From Gammaproteobacteria bacterium (GTDB lineage: Bacteria; Pseudomonadota; Gammaproteobacteria; UBA6429; Thiohalophilaceae), in contig JAFLJQ010000098.1 in assembly GCA_022712915.1 (NCBI GenBank), forward strand, positions 23,830 to 87,829: a stretch of 64,000 bases of DNA, written 5' to 3'. Within the stretch, counting starts at the first letter, position 1, and each line of letters opens with the position of its first letter. Under the pieces are notes generated by a model that was not told the origin of the DNA, did no database searches, and saw only the letters and a program-made list of their open reading frames with translations. Made by a program: the position numbers and the translations under genes. Shown piece after piece: positions 36,590 to 47,943 of this stretch.

Positions 36590-36880
36590 TGCCCAAAGTC
36601 TAACAAGTGACCTGAAACTTGTGGACTGCACGGGGCAAATTCTGCGTGGACATAAATGAGGTGTCACCTCTAATGACATACCGCTAATTTTAAAACGGCT
36701 TAGCACGAACACAAGACATTGACTCTTCTGACCAACTACCTCAAAAGCCCGTTTAAAGACCTGAGCAGTTCAGCCTACAAACTCCAACAGGCTTGTTAAA
36801 CGTTGGCCTACCAACGAACACCGGAACTTCACAGTTATAAAACCTGTTTTCCGTAGCCTTTAATTTTTCCGTAAGTTCAG
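36590..36880 (+). pseudogene. Degraded transposase remnant, copy 2
   Basis: Alignable to 33002-33330 on the same strand. Shared features are the CTGGACTG/ATGGACTGG region, AATGACATACCGCTAATTTTA versus AATGACGTACCACCAATTTTA, and the closing AAACCTGTTTTCCGTAGCCTTTAATTT versus AAACCTGTTTTCCATAGCCTTTAATTT. Stops and frameshifts are frequent. The two copies bracket the parvulin/subtilase pair in direct orientation. Confidence 0.55.
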
Positions 36881-37025
36881 TGTAATAAACAAGGCACCCA
36901 TTTCGAAATAGGTATTCTCCAGTTAATCACTGATGCCACCTCATAGAAATTTTTACCGGCTCCGATCCCCATTGCAGACGTAAATGAATGAACGCTTCAG
37001 TGAAACGTTCATTACTCAATAATCC

Positions 37026-37139
37026 TTAATTGGAAAGAATCAACAGAACTGACATGATATCTTGCGATTCAAAGCCCTTGTTGACCAATTTGCGATGTAA
37101 CTCCTGTTGGCTATGCTCTCGCCTAGCCAACAGGTTCAT
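37026..37139 (-). pseudogene. recX: Truncated recX remnant
   Basis: Minus-strand codons from 37139 encode MNLLARREHSQQELHRKLVN, KGFESQDIMSVLLILSN and a stop. This is the conserved first helical repeat of RecX (LLARREHSxxELxxKLxxKGF). The usual remaining 100 or so residues are missing. The in-frame codons before the ATG (IRSSA) also fit RecX, but the likely original start is in another frame. It sits 46 bases downstream of recA, the normal recX position. Confidence 0.75.
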
Positions 37140-37146
37140 TGCTGAA

Positions 37147-37173
37147 GATCGGATTTTTTACTCATATCCGATC
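37147..37173 (-). terminator. Inverted repeat after recA
   Basis: GATCGGAT (37147-37154) pairs with ATCCGATC (37166-37173) across an 11-base loop, 12 bases after the recA stop. No strong T-run follows in the direction of transcription, so it may be a weak terminator or the attenuation hairpin known between recA and recX. Confidence 0.45.
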
Positions 37174-37185
37174 AAGGGACAGACT

Positions 37186-38256
37186 TCAGACCTCAGCCTC
37201 GGCCAACTTCTGTTTTGTTGCTTTTTCTGCCTTTTCTGCTTTTGGTGCTTCAGTAACAGGGGCAGTACTTGGCAACAGCTCGGCTCGAATCCGCGCTTCA
37301 ATATCATCTGAGATGGTCGGATTTTCTTTCAGGAAAGTACGCACATTGTCCTTACCCTGACCAATACGGTCACCGTTGTAGCTGTACCAGGCACCGGCCT
37401 TGTCGATGATCTCTAACTTAACGCCCAGGGTAATGATTTCACCATGACGAGAAATGCCCTCACCATAGAGAATATCGAACTCAGCCTGTTTAAAAGGAGG
37501 TGCAACCTTATTCTTCACCACTTTAACGCGGGTTTCATTACCTACCACTTCATCACCACGCTTGATAGCACCGGTACGGCGAATATCCAGACGAACAGAA
37601 GAATAAAATTTGAGGGCATTACCTCCGGTAGTGGTCTCAGGGTTGCCGAACATTACACCAATCTTCATACGGATCTGGTTAATAAAAATCACCATAGTAT
37701 TAGAGCGTTTGATGTTGCCGGTCAGTTTGCGCAAGGCCTGTGACATCAAACGGGCCTGTAGCCCTACGTGATGGTCACCCATATCACCTTCAATTTCAGC
37801 CTTGGGTGTCAGGGCCGCGACAGAGTCGATCACCACAATATCCACCGCGTTGGAGCGCACCAGCATATCGGTGATTTCCAGGGCCTGTTCACCCGTATCC
37901 GGTTGAGAAACCAACAACTCATCCACATTCACACCCAGCTTTTCGGCATAAACCGGGTCAAGTGCATGTTCGGCATCGACAAATGCGGCGGTGCCTCCCA
38001 TCTTCTGACACTCGGCAATGACCTGTAGGGTCAGGGTTGTCTTACCAGAAGATTCCGGACCATAGATTTCAGCGACACGCCCACGGGGCAAACCACCAAT
38101 ACCCAGCGCCACATCCAGTCCTATTGAACCGGTCGAAATCGCCTGGATATCACGGATGACCGAGCCATCCCCCATGCGCATGACTGCACCCTTACCAAAC
38201 TGCTTTTCAATCTGACTTAATGCTGCACTTAACGCTTTTGATTTATTATCATCCAT
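37186..38256 (-). CDS. recA: Recombinase RecA
   Basis: The 356-residue protein is a full-length RecA: Walker [15 protein letters not shown] near residue 67, [18 protein letters not shown], Walker [36 protein letters not shown], and an acidic/lysine-rich tail. It drives strand exchange and LexA self-cleavage. I found no clear CTGT-N8-ACAG LexA site in the 130 bases upstream. It is preceded by pncC and thpR on the same strand, the usual order in this class. Confidence 0.97.
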   Translation of the reverse strand: MDDNKSKALSAALSQIEKQFGKGAVMRMGDGSVIRDIQAISTGSIGLDVALGIGGLPRGRVAEIYGPESSGKTTLTLQVIAECQKMGGTAAFVDAEHALDPVYAEKLGVNVDELLVSQPDTGEQALEITDMLVRSNAVDIVVIDSVAALTPKAEIEGDMGDHHVGLQARLMSQALRKLTGNIKRSNTMVIFINQIRMKIGVMFGNPETTTGGNALKFYSSVRLDIRRTGAIKRGDEVVGNETRVKVVKNKVAPPFKQAEFDILYGEGISRHGEIITLGVKLEIIDKAGAWYSYNGDRIGQGKDNVRTFLKENPTISDDIEARIRAELLPSTAPVTEAPKAEKAEKATKQKLAEAEV

Positions 38257-38386
38257 TTATATTTACCTCTATTGTCGTCCCGACCCTTCCCTTGACCCGA
38301 ATTAGAACCTCAATTCACTCTAGCCATTATTTCACAGATTGTCATGCTGACCTAGATCGATTCTCAGCTATAAACAGATAGGTCAA

Positions 38387-38935
38387 TCACAGCAATGGCC
38401 AAGAATTAAGCACTTCATACTCAACGCCTTCCGCATGAGTCTTTGACTGAATCAGACAAAATGACCTGACCTGCCAGCCTAGTGGGGATATATCAACGTC
38501 ATCAGGGCCGTCTTTTGCCTTACGGATTAAACTCAGGTGTGGACGATAAGGCCTTATTTCAGCTTGATAGCCACAATTCGTAGCCAAAACCTGATTCAGG
38601 CTAGTCTGAAGATCAATAAGGGGGACTGGAATGGCCCTCGGTGCTAGATAGATTACTTTTGGCCTTGGCCAGTAAGCTAGATAATCAAGACTTAACGTAA
38701 AGGGCTCTGCTCGCAATTGACTGGCCGCCTCCTGCATACAATGCATCGTGTCCGCATCTACCGAGCCGATAAAGGCCAGGGTGGTATGCCAATTATGTAA
38801 AGATATCGGATAACCACAGTAAATTTGGAGAGGTTTATCTACGGCCTGCTGTATACGCGTACGCAGCCCAACCTCAGGCCAGAGGGCAAAAAATAACCGA
38901 TAGCGTTCAACCGTTTTCGGCAAGACAGGTTTCAA
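38387..38935 (-). CDS. thpR: RNA 2',3'-cyclic phosphodiesterase (2'-5' RNA ligase family)
   Basis: The 182-residue protein has the two-histidine phosphoesterase signature, WHTTLAFIG near residue 49 and PHLSLIRKA near 137, and the opening RYRLFFALWPEVGLR typical of ThpR. It hydrolyses 2',3'-cyclic phosphates on RNA ends. Its start overlaps the end of pncC by 29 bases, so the two are translationally coupled. Confidence 0.85.
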   Translation of the reverse strand: MKPVLPKTVERYRLFFALWPEVGLRTRIQQAVDKPLQIYCGYPISLHNWHTTLAFIGSVDADTMHCMQEAASQLRAEPFTLSLDYLAYWPRPKVIYLAPRAIPVPLIDLQTSLNQVLATNCGYQAEIRPYRPHLSLIRKAKDGPDDVDISPLGWQVRSFCLIQSKTHAEGVEYEVLNSWPLL

Positions 38936-39416
38936 CCCCCTGCAAGGCAGTCACCACCGCCTGACGACGTACAGCATTCCTGTCCCCTGTAAAAATATGC
39001 TGCTCACAACGAATTTCTTCATCCTGCATAGCCCAGGCAAACCACACCAATCCTACCGGCTTAGATTCAGAACCGCCATCAGGCCCGGCAATACCCGTAA
39101 TGGACAGACTGATATTCGCATGACTGTGTTGCAGTGCACCTCTCGCCATTTCCCGTGCAGTCAATTCACTCACCGCACCATGATGCTCAATAACCGTGGC
39201 CTCAACACCCAGCATTTCCTGTTTAGCCAGATTGCTATAGGTGACAAAACCTCGCTCAAACCAGGCCGAACTGCCTGCTACATCGGTCAAGATCTTGGCC
39301 ACCCAGCCCCCCGTACAGGATTCTGCACTGCACAGCATCCATGACCGTTGCCTCAGCACCTGCCCCACCTGATGGGCCGATTGTTGCAAATCGGCATCTG
39401 TTATGACTGTGCTCAC
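38907..39416 (-). CDS. pncC: Nicotinamide-nucleotide amidohydrolase, CinA C-terminal type
   Basis: The 169-residue single-domain CinA-C protein carries the catalytic AESCTGGWVAKILTDVAGSS segment near residue 30, GFVTYSNLAKQEMLGV and ISLSITGIAGPDGGS. It deamidates NMN in pyridine nucleotide recycling. The stand-alone form upstream of recA is the classic gammaproteobacterial arrangement. Confidence 0.9.
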   Translation of the reverse strand: MSTVITDADLQQSAHQVGQVLRQRSWMLCSAESCTGGWVAKILTDVAGSSAWFERGFVTYSNLAKQEMLGVEATVIEHHGAVSELTAREMARGALQHSHANISLSITGIAGPDGGSESKPVGLVWFAWAMQDEEIRCEQHIFTGDRNAVRRQAVVTALQGVETCLAENG

Positions 39417-39521
39417 AAGGCTGATCTCCGCTTATTAATTGGTAATGTCGGTTTAAATAGTCTAAAAATATAACGTTAGCGGTATAAATGATCTCAAATC
39501 AGGGACGTCGATACTAACACC

Positions 39522-39809
39522 ATGGAAATCACAGGTTCATTTCATCCACCCGCACCCTATACGAATGCCGCCCAGGCAGAAAACCCGTCCCGACCTCGCA
39601 CCCATTCCGATGAACAAAACCAGCAAATATCCACCCCAATCCAACAGGTAGCCAAACCACAACAAAATGGGTTCGAACATAACCGTAAACGCTTTAACAC
39701 TCAGGAAAAGGATCTATCACACTCGGTGCAGCAGGCCATTAACCACTATATTGACTCGGATTTTGCAGGGGGGCCAGAATTAATGAATCGTATCGATGTT
39801 TTTGCGTAA
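39522..39809 (+). CDS. Hypothetical small protein, 95 aa
   Basis: A soluble 95-residue protein with a Pro/Gln-rich, low-complexity N-terminal two thirds and a more ordered end (QAINHYIDSDFAGGPELMNRIDVFA). The C-terminal block looks conserved in style, with a motif ending NRIDVF/Y seen at the ends of several short uncharacterised proteins. There is no signal peptide or membrane span and the ribosome binding site is weak. It is divergent from pncC. Confidence 0.5.
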   Translation: MEITGSFHPPAPYTNAAQAENPSRPRTHSDEQNQQISTPIQQVAKPQQNGFEHNRKRFNTQEKDLSHSVQQAINHYIDSDFAGGPELMNRIDVFA

Positions 39810-39828
39810 TCGCTCACCCCAGCTTTTA

Positions 39829-39956
39829 GACACCTCTAAAAACACATTTCTCCCACGGTAACTGCACCGAGATCGACATATATCTCGAGGGCATGGCATA
39901 TTCTACGAGTAAAACATCCTTACTCCCGTGAAAAATCACTCTTTTCAGGTGAGCCC
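39829..39956 (+). mobile_element. Decayed family A element, copy 5
   Basis: Starts GACACCTCTAAAAACACATT and ends CCGTGAAAAATCACTCTTTTCAGGTGAGCCC, alignable to the two ends of family A (GGGCACTTCTATAAATGCAC and CACGGAAAAATCACTATTTA). It is bounded by TTTA on both sides (39825-39828 and 39957-39960). The right duplication contains the TAA stop of the PilZ gene. The interior is shortened and mutated. Confidence 0.5.
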
Positions 39957-39957
39957 T

Positions 39958-40263
39958 TTAGTCATCCAACATTTGTTGAATCACGGCACCAATTTCATAA
40001 CCATTGGCATGGCGTTGCTTGGCCAGGCGAACAACCCTGACCAGAGCGTGTAGAGGGGAGGTCAGCTCGTTTTTTGGAGCAATTTGGACTTCGAGCAGCG
40101 TTTCTTCCGGGATACCGCGCTCCGAAACAAACATCAGGCCACGACCACTCAGATTTTTAACTCGGCCATAATACTTGTCCTGACTCTCCGGCTCGTTATA
40201 AAACACTTCACAATCGACTTCGACACGAACAAAATCGCGCTTTTCATCATAATCTCGTGACAT
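39958..40263 (-). CDS. PilZ-domain protein
   Basis: This 101-residue single PilZ domain has the RxxxR-type motif at the N-terminus (RDYDEKRDFVRVEV) and the second motif GRVKNLSGRGLMFVSE (N/DxSxxG). These residues bind cyclic di-GMP in the family. It likely acts as a small effector of surface behaviour; its target is not known. Its stop codon lies inside a TTTA duplication next to a decayed family A element. Confidence 0.85.
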   Translation of the reverse strand: MSRDYDEKRDFVRVEVDCEVFYNEPESQDKYYGRVKNLSGRGLMFVSERGIPEETLLEVQIAPKNELTSPLHALVRVVRLAKQRHANGYEIGAVIQQMLDD

Positions 40264-40519
40264 TTACTTCACTCCAACACCGACCAAACAATTAGAACAG
40301 TTCCAAATGATCACCTTATATTTATCAGGAAACCTTATTTAAGCTTATGACTGAATTGTGCCTGACTCAAGCCATGCTTACATATTAGCTCACTATGTTC
40401 CTGAAAATTATTTTGTTGCCCACATAACAAAAACCATAACTCTTGACCATCACCCATAAAATAGATCTCATAAGTATCAGCGGCTTCCCAAGTTTAACCT
40501 CTTTACCTTTCAGCCACCA

Positions 40520-41404
40520 CTAAAGCCCTCTCAGCGCTTCAAAGCCCGAAACAACATCAAACATTTCCTCATCAATATCTCTCTGACGCAGGCTATGAAA
40601 TGTCCTGTTTAGTGTGGAGAGTAACTCATCAATGTTTTTTTCAGCCCGTTGCATTGCCGCCAGACGGCTGGCATTTTCACTGCTCAGTGATTCTGCACAG
40701 GCCCTGAAAAGAGAGACAAAAAGATATTCACGAACCAACACAGCCAATGTTTGCTCCGTGCTATTCATCACTTCGGGCAAGTTTTGTGTTGGCCAGTGGA
40801 AATGAGTCAGATCACGCCACCACATGTCATCCCATGGCAGCAGTTGTTGACTCATCGGGCTATAAATCGCTCCAGATTGGGGACGATGATGGAAAAGGTA
40901 GACCTGAGTGATCTCACCCTTTTCACATTGTGCTTCCATTTCAATCAGAATTTGCCCCACCAATGGGGTGATGGCATTGATAGAATTGGGCAGGATAAAA
41001 CCCTCCTCTACTAATAATCCCATTTCTGCAAGACGCGATTGAATACGTTCACCCACCGCCCAGACCTTTTTTTTACCGGGCAGATTGGCCAACGCATCTT
41101 CCACAAAAGCCACCATCACATCATTAAATTGACCCACCAGTCCCTGATCAGAACCCAATACGATCACGCCAATTGTCCCTGTCTCCTTTTGCATCATTCG
41201 AGTTGCCGCAACAGGAGAAGCACCCTGTTTAAAACAGGCCATCAGACCCAATTGTACCGTCCGGTAATAATCATCCAGCGAGCGCACCGCATTTTCATAT
41301 TGGCCAATGCTCGATGCCGCCATAGCCTTCATGGTACGCACCACAGATTCCAGCTCTTCAGCACTGGCAATCTTGTGACGCAAGCTGGCAGTCGTATCAC
41401 TCAT
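40520..41404 (-). CDS. atpG: N-type ATPase gamma subunit
   Basis: Last gene of the N-ATPase operon. The 294-residue central-stalk protein has the terminal coiled-coil helices of gamma subunits: [20 protein letters not shown] at the start and [20 protein letters not shown] near 250. It is divergent from housekeeping AtpG, as usual in N-type enzymes. Its ATG overlaps the atpA stop (ATGA). Confidence 0.88.
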   Translation of the reverse strand: MSDTTASLRHKIASAEELESVVRTMKAMAASSIGQYENAVRSLDDYYRTVQLGLMACFKQGASPVAATRMMQKETGTIGVIVLGSDQGLVGQFNDVMVAFVEDALANLPGKKKVWAVGERIQSRLAEMGLLVEEGFILPNSINAITPLVGQILIEMEAQCEKGEITQVYLFHHRPQSGAIYSPMSQQLLPWDDMWWRDLTHFHWPTQNLPEVMNSTEQTLAVLVREYLFVSLFRACAESLSSENASRLAAMQRAEKNIDELLSTLNRTFHSLRQRDIDEEMFDVVSGFEALRGL

Positions 41405-42948
41405 GGTATTGCGACACCAACGGGCTGAAAACGGGCCAAGGCTTGACGGGCAGTCTGAAGAATCACGGCCCGATCGTCATCATTCATTTTATGAGCCGTA
41501 TCAAATCGCGCACAGACATCAGCAGGGATCTGCACTGCCGCCAGGCACACAGCATGTTCGGCCGCACTCATCTGTTCCAGTGGCACCTCATCAAAAAGTT
41601 TCGACGTGAGTGCCAGCAGTACCGTGATTTGTGCCGCTACGGAAACGGGCATAAATTCCGGCTGCTTGAGACAGGCGCGGATACGCCGTCCGTGTTGAAT
41701 GATTTTGCGAGTATGGTCATCCAGACGAGCACCAAAACGGGCAAAAGTTTCCAACTCCTCAAACTGGGCATACGCCAGTTTTAGATCGCCCGCGACAACA
41801 CGATAAACCGCATGTTGTGCCTTCCCCCCCACACGCGAAACGGATTTGCCCACATCCACAGCAGGCAAGACACCGAGCTCGAACAAAGCGGGTGAGAGAT
41901 AAATCTGACCATCGGTAATGGAAATCAGGTTGGTGGGAATGTAGGCGGAGATATCCTGCGCCTCCGTTTCAATAATCGGCAATGCCGTCAACGAGCCACC
42001 GCCCAGCTCTGGACGTAGATGCGTAGCGCGTTCCAGCAAGCGCGAATGAATATAAAAAATATCTCCAGGAAAGGCCTCTCGACCCGGAGGACGCCGCAGT
42101 AACAGTGATAACTCACGGTAGGCGCGAGCATGATGAGTCAGATCGTCGTAAACCACCAATACATCACGGCCCTGTTGCATAAAATATTCAGCAATACTGG
42201 TGGCCGCATAAGGAGCAATGTACGCAAGACCCGGCGGATCATTACCTTCGGTCACGACAACAACAGTATATTCCAACGCGCCTTTTTCACGCAGAGTCGC
42301 AATTGTTTTAGCCACGCCAGAGGCACGCTGACCAATCGCACAATAGACACACAGCACATTTTTATCATGCTGATTAATAATCGTATCAAGTGCTATGGCC
42401 GTCTTGCCCGTTTGCCGATCACCCAGAATCAACTCACGCTGGCCACGACCAACAGGTATCAGAGCATCAATAACCTTAAGGCCCGTTTGCAACGGCTCCG
42501 TAACGGGTGCGCGATCCATAATAGAGGCAGAGGGGCGTTCAACCGGCAGGCGAGCAAGGGACTCCAGCGGCCCCTTGCCGTCCAAAGCCTGACCCAGGGG
42601 GTTTATAATGCGGCCGATCAGGCCCTCCCCCACCGGCACATCCACCACATGACCACGACGTTCCACTTCATCACCCGCATGCAGGTGGGTGTAATCGCCC
42701 AGCAACACCACACCGATTTCATCTTCATCGATGTTGAAGGCAATGCCATAGATGTCACCCGGAAATTTTAGTACTTCTTCAAAACCCACACCGGGCAGTC
42801 CAGAGACCTTGGCAATCCCCGTAGCAATACTGGTGATGGTGCCCAGTTCTCTTGGCATCAATTTCGGCATAAAAGATTCCCGTGCCTGACGTATCTGGCA
42901 AAACGTATCATCAAGCAAAGGCTGCAGGCTATCGGGTGACCTATTCAT
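41401..42948 (-). CDS. atpA: N-type ATPase alpha subunit
   Basis: The 515-residue nucleotide-binding alpha subunit has the P-loop [13 protein letters not shown] near residue 175, ALVVYDDL-like [20 protein letters not shown], and [21 protein letters not shown]-type alpha subunits share the F1 fold. The gene order around it (F-A-G without a delta gene) distinguishes it from the F-type operon. Confidence 0.93.
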   Translation of the reverse strand: MNRSPDSLQPLLDDTFCQIRQARESFMPKLMPRELGTITSIATGIAKVSGLPGVGFEEVLKFPGDIYGIAFNIDEDEIGVVLLGDYTHLHAGDEVERRGHVVDVPVGEGLIGRIINPLGQALDGKGPLESLARLPVERPSASIMDRAPVTEPLQTGLKVIDALIPVGRGQRELILGDRQTGKTAIALDTIINQHDKNVLCVYCAIGQRASGVAKTIATLREKGALEYTVVVVTEGNDPPGLAYIAPYAATSIAEYFMQQGRDVLVVYDDLTHHARAYRELSLLLRRPPGREAFPGDIFYIHSRLLERATHLRPELGGGSLTALPIIETEAQDISAYIPTNLISITDGQIYLSPALFELGVLPAVDVGKSVSRVGGKAQHAVYRVVAGDLKLAYAQFEELETFARFGARLDDHTRKIIQHGRRIRACLKQPEFMPVSVAAQITVLLALTSKLFDEVPLEQMSAAEHAVCLAAVQIPADVCARFDTAHKMNDDDRAVILQTARQALARFQPVGVAIP

Positions 42949-42955
42949 GTGTGCT

Positions 42956-43732
42956 TTATTTATTCATCATTTCAATTTCAGGTTTTAACCGTTCATCAAG
43001 GCTCTGTTTCAATGAGAAGATATAATCAGCAATGCTCCATGCCAATTTATGCCCATCGCTACTGAGTTCAATGCCACTGATCAACGCCGGCACTATCTCA
43101 AACTGTACTGCTCTCTCCTCACCCAGTATTTCTTTAATCACGGCCTCAATACGGGTGCAATGTACTGCCGACAAAGTGAATGCCGAGCGCACATACAACA
43201 GACGGGGCGAGGCCTTAAAAACCGACTTCAACTCAACCCTGTCCCCATCATTTAACTCATGCAAACGGCGCAGAAACACATCAACCACACGCTCTTCCAA
43301 TGTTGCCCCAGCCAGATCAGTTAATGTCTTGCGTGCAATGGCAAACACTTCCTCCCGTACGTTCCGGCTGAGTACATCATTCAAACTTTGTTGCTCACGT
43401 ACCCATGCCTGTTGTTGCCTGCTACGCAAGACATCAGACTCTTGCCGTGCCGCATCAAGTAAACGCTGTCGTTCCTCTTTTACTTCGACCATCATCTGAC
43501 TCAAGTATACGGCGCGCTGTTTCTCAAACGTCGCATTCTTGCATTGAAATTCATCACATTCTTGTTGTGCTTCAATCTTTTTTGCATCGGCATCGGCGAG
43601 CGCCAGGGCAATATGCTTTTCTCGTGCATCAATGGCATTGAGAATGGGCCGATAGAGGAAGCGTTTCAACAACCACACCAGAATGAGGAAGTTGATAATT
43701 TGTGCAAAGACCGTAAACCAATCGATCAGCAT
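42956..43732 (-). CDS. atpF: N-type ATPase b subunit with delta-like extension
   Basis: At 258 residues it is much longer than F-type b subunits. A single membrane helix near the N-terminus ([18 protein letters not shown]) is followed by [20 protein letters not shown], a long charged helix, and a C-terminal domain after about residue 160. N-ATPase operons lack a separate delta gene, and the extended b subunit is thought to cover that peripheral-stalk role. Confidence 0.88.
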   Translation of the reverse strand: MLIDWFTVFAQIINFLILVWLLKRFLYRPILNAIDAREKHIALALADADAKKIEAQQECDEFQCKNATFEKQRAVYLSQMMVEVKEERQRLLDAARQESDVLRSRQQQAWVREQQSLNDVLSRNVREEVFAIARKTLTDLAGATLEERVVDVFLRRLHELNDGDRVELKSVFKASPRLLYVRSAFTLSAVHCTRIEAVIKEILGEERAVQFEIVPALISGIELSSDGHKLAWSIADYIFSLKQSLDERLKPEIEMMNK

Positions 43733-43735
43733 GAC

Positions 43736-44017
43736 TTATTTTCCAGCCGCTTGAGCAATAACATGATTCCAGAACGGGTTAGCAAAAATGAGAATGATTG
43801 AAATAACAAAGCAGTAGATCGCCATAGACTCGATCATCGCCAAGCCAACAAACAGGGTGCGAGTAATCGTTGCCGCAGCATCGGGTTGTTGAGCCAACGA
43901 AGTTAATGCCGAAGCAACCGCACGCGCTTCGCCAAGCGCCGGTCCAATACTGCCCACGGCCATGGTCAGACCGGCCGTGACAATTGAAACAATGGCAATG
44001 AGCGTCATACTATCCAT
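43736..44017 (-). CDS. atpE: N-type ATPase c subunit
   Basis: This 93-residue rotor-ring subunit has two membrane helices. Helix 1 carries GSIGPALGEARAV and helix 2 carries the ion-binding Glu in AMIESMAIYCFVIS. Helix 1 also has Glu where Na+ F-type c subunits have Gln, so two carboxylates face the site. ATG 44017 is behind AGAGGA, in preference to the upstream frame start at 44056. N-type c rings have been called Na+-type on sequence, but the Burkholderia pseudomallei c17 ring was reported as H+-specific, so ion use is open here. Confidence 0.9.
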   Translation of the reverse strand: MDSMTLIAIVSIVTAGLTMAVGSIGPALGEARAVASALTSLAQQPDAAATITRTLFVGLAMIESMAIYCFVISIILIFANPFWNHVIAQAAGK

Positions 44018-44050
44018 GGTGTATCCTCTTGTAATGTAGGTGTCATTATA

Positions 44051-44290
44051 GGGCACTTCTATAAATGCACTTTTTCCGCTATAGCGGCGTCAGCGCCGTG
44101 CTCGAATCCTCATGTATGTCATATACACTGCGGTTCTAAGATTCTGGCTCCATGCTCCATCCAACCTCCTGCTCTGACCTCCATGGATGGAGGAAATGCA
44201 AAAGGATTGTCTGGAACAATCCTTGCCATGTAGTCGTGCGCGCGGTGCTTCCTTGCTCTCACGGAAAAATCACTATTTATAGAAGCGCCC
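44051..44290 (+). mobile_element. Family A MITE-like element, copy 3, inside the N-ATPase operon
   Basis: A 240-base copy from GGGCACTTCTATAAATGCAC to ATTTATAGAAGCGCCC with nearly perfect terminal inverted repeats. It lies between atpB (start 44993, stop 44310) and atpE (start 44017) and so must be transcribed with the operon. The central stem AAGGATTGT/ACAATCCTT (44202-44224) is perfect, with loop CTGGA. Flanks are TATA on the left and TACT on the right, so the target duplication is partly lost or mutated. Confidence 0.88.
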
Positions 44291-44309
44291 TACTGCTGTT
44301 GTCTCTATT

Positions 44310-44993
44310 CTAACCCCGTGGCTCCGGCTTATGCTCATGTGTTGCAGCAGCAATATAGACCGTGGCCAGGATAGTAAAAATATACGCTTGTACCATACCC
44401 ATCAGCAGCCCAAATGCACTCATAACAATCGGAAAAATAAAGGGTGTGATGGTAAGTAAAATAGCCAAAATCACAGTGCCGCTCATCATATTGCCAAACA
44501 ACCGCACGGCCAACGCCAGGGTACGCGAGACCTCACTAATGATATTAAACGGCAACATGATAAAGGTTGGTTTCATATAGGCACGTAAATATTCTCGCAA
44601 CCCAGATGCCTCAATACCAAATAACGGCACCGCAACAAAAACACAAATTGCCAGTGCCGTAGTGGTCGAAAGCGACCCCGTGGGAGGTTCATACCCAGGA
44701 AAAAGGGTGAAGATATTGGCCATACCAACAAACAGGAACAAGCTACCGAGAAAGCCAATGTATACTTCCGGTCGCCGTAGACCGACCTCTGCAATTTGCT
44801 GGTTAATACCCATGACAATGATCTCCAGCAGATTTTGCCAGCGGGAACGGTGCAAACCTGTAGACAATTTACGCGTAACAAGCCATGATCCCACCACCAG
44901 AACCAACATCACCAGCCAGGTAAAAACGATGGTGGCATTAAGTTTAAAAAAAACCCATTGCCAAAAAATAATGTCATCAGAACTAAGGTACAT
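44310..44993 (-). CDS. atpB: N-type ATPase a subunit
   Basis: The 227-residue membrane stator has about five helices. The essential Arg lies in LALAVRLFGNMMSGTVIL near residue 160, and GMVQAYIFTILATVYIAAAT forms the last helix. It forms the ion half-channels with the c ring. Its start overlaps the atpR stop by 11 bases; the next gene, atpE, is 292 bases away because a repeat element intervenes. Confidence 0.92.
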   Translation of the reverse strand: MYLSSDDIIFWQWVFFKLNATIVFTWLVMLVLVVGSWLVTRKLSTGLHRSRWQNLLEIIVMGINQQIAEVGLRRPEVYIGFLGSLFLFVGMANIFTLFPGYEPPTGSLSTTTALAICVFVAVPLFGIEASGLREYLRAYMKPTFIMLPFNIISEVSRTLALAVRLFGNMMSGTVILAILLTITPFIFPIVMSAFGLLMGMVQAYIFTILATVYIAAATHEHKPEPRG

Positions 44994-45294
44994 AACCGTC
45001 CTCCTGCGACAAAGATTTTACGGGTGCAGCACTTCGGGTAAGTCGCATGACAATGAAGCGTGCCACAACAAATCCGAGCAGGCCCGCTAACAAACGTCGC
45101 CAATCATCCCCCAGGACAAAATAAAACCCCAACAGAACAACACCCGTTCGCAGCAACATGCTGCCCATAAACCAGAGCGCCGCATATTTAGAAGCCATGC
45201 CCTTGCGTACCGTCCACCAAAGCCCACCGAAAAAAAACAGGCCCAACAAAATACCGGCCAGCACAGCAACCAGCAAGCTCAGTGTTTCATTCAT
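44983..45294 (-). CDS. atpR: N-ATPase accessory membrane protein AtpR
   Basis: This 103-residue protein has about three membrane helices (LLVAVLAGILLGLFFFGGLWW, LWFMGSMLLRTGVVLLGFYF, LLAGLLGFVVARFIVM) and an Arg in the second helix, typical of AtpR. AtpR is specific to N-ATPase operons and has been proposed to interact with the c ring. ATG 45294 is preceded by AGGAGGAGG. It overlaps atpQ and atpB. Confidence 0.85.
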   Translation of the reverse strand: MNETLSLLVAVLAGILLGLFFFGGLWWTVRKGMASKYAALWFMGSMLLRTGVVLLGFYFVLGDDWRRLLAGLLGFVVARFIVMRLTRSAAPVKSLSQEDGYVP

Positions 45295-45614
45295 GATCCT
45301 CCTCCTGCTGATGGATTTCCCTATTTTCTTTAGCCACCCAATGCCAGGCATTCACACATCCCAACGCCAGACCAATGGCCAACAGCGTCAGTGTCCAGGA
45401 GTGATCCCATGGGTAACGTTTATCCAGCCAAATGCCCAAAGCCACACCGAGCAGGGTTGGCATGGACACAGACCAACCCACCAGCCCAATCATACCCAAA
45501 CCAGACCAGACGGTTTTGGTAACATACCGTTGTGCCTTGAGCTTGCGCTCTGCCATCTCACCCACCTGTTGACTGAATTCCGTCTTACCCGGCTCCGGTT
45601 TCACTATCGGTTTT

Positions 45615-45622
<8 letters not shown>
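45287..45622 (-). CDS. atpQ: N-ATPase accessory membrane protein AtpQ (AtpI-like)
   Basis: About 111 residues with a charged N-terminus and two membrane helices (LGMIGLVGWSVSMPTLLGVA and WTLTLLAIGLALGCVNAWHW) around IWLDKRYPWDHS, as in AtpI/AtpQ proteins. A GTG at 45622 overlapping the atpC stop is the likely start; an ATG in frame lies at 45649. It may assist assembly of the c ring or cation supply. Confidence 0.82.
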
Positions 45623-47740
<2,118 letters not shown>

Positions 47741-47891
47741 GAGCAAAAAGCGCAGTTTTGTACATGGATGTACTTATTTCGCGAAGCCCATGGATGGGCG
47801 GGAGTGAATAATTTTCATGTAAATGAGCATTTTGAGCTTGTTTTTTAACGCAGCAAGCGCTGCTTCAGTGGATTTCTTGAAATACCCTCAG
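47741..47891 (+). mobile_element. Family B MITE-like element, copy 2 (left end missing)
   Basis: Matches the reverse complement of the 55316 copy across AAAAAGCGCAGTTTTGTACA, TTATTTCGCGAAGCCCATGG, AATTTTCATGTAAATGAGC and CTGCTTCAGTGGATTTCTTG. The right terminus is eroded (GAAATACCCTCA). The inner dyads GTACATGGATGTAC and GCCCATGGATGGGC are intact. It lies between gspE/pilB-like and atpD. Confidence 0.75.
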
Positions 47892-47943
47892 GTATAGAAT
47901 GCCTTTACAATACAACCCTGCACCACCACCAACAAATTAATCA

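Larger units (their letters stand above)
36111..37025. other. Accessory debris between the subtilase and recX remnants
   Basis: About 900 bases that hold an IS30 fragment and a second copy of the degraded transposase listed separately. The rest is AT-rich with no credible gene. Confidence 0.5.

Noticed and set aside
38257..38386. LexA box upstream of recA
   Set aside because: A CTGT half site is present (CTGTTTATAGCTGAG) but the matching ACAG at the right spacing is not.
41403..43801. Many long open frames antisense to atpA, atpF and other N-ATPase genes
   Set aside because: They are shadows of strongly conserved coding regions; none has a family match or a ribosome binding site.
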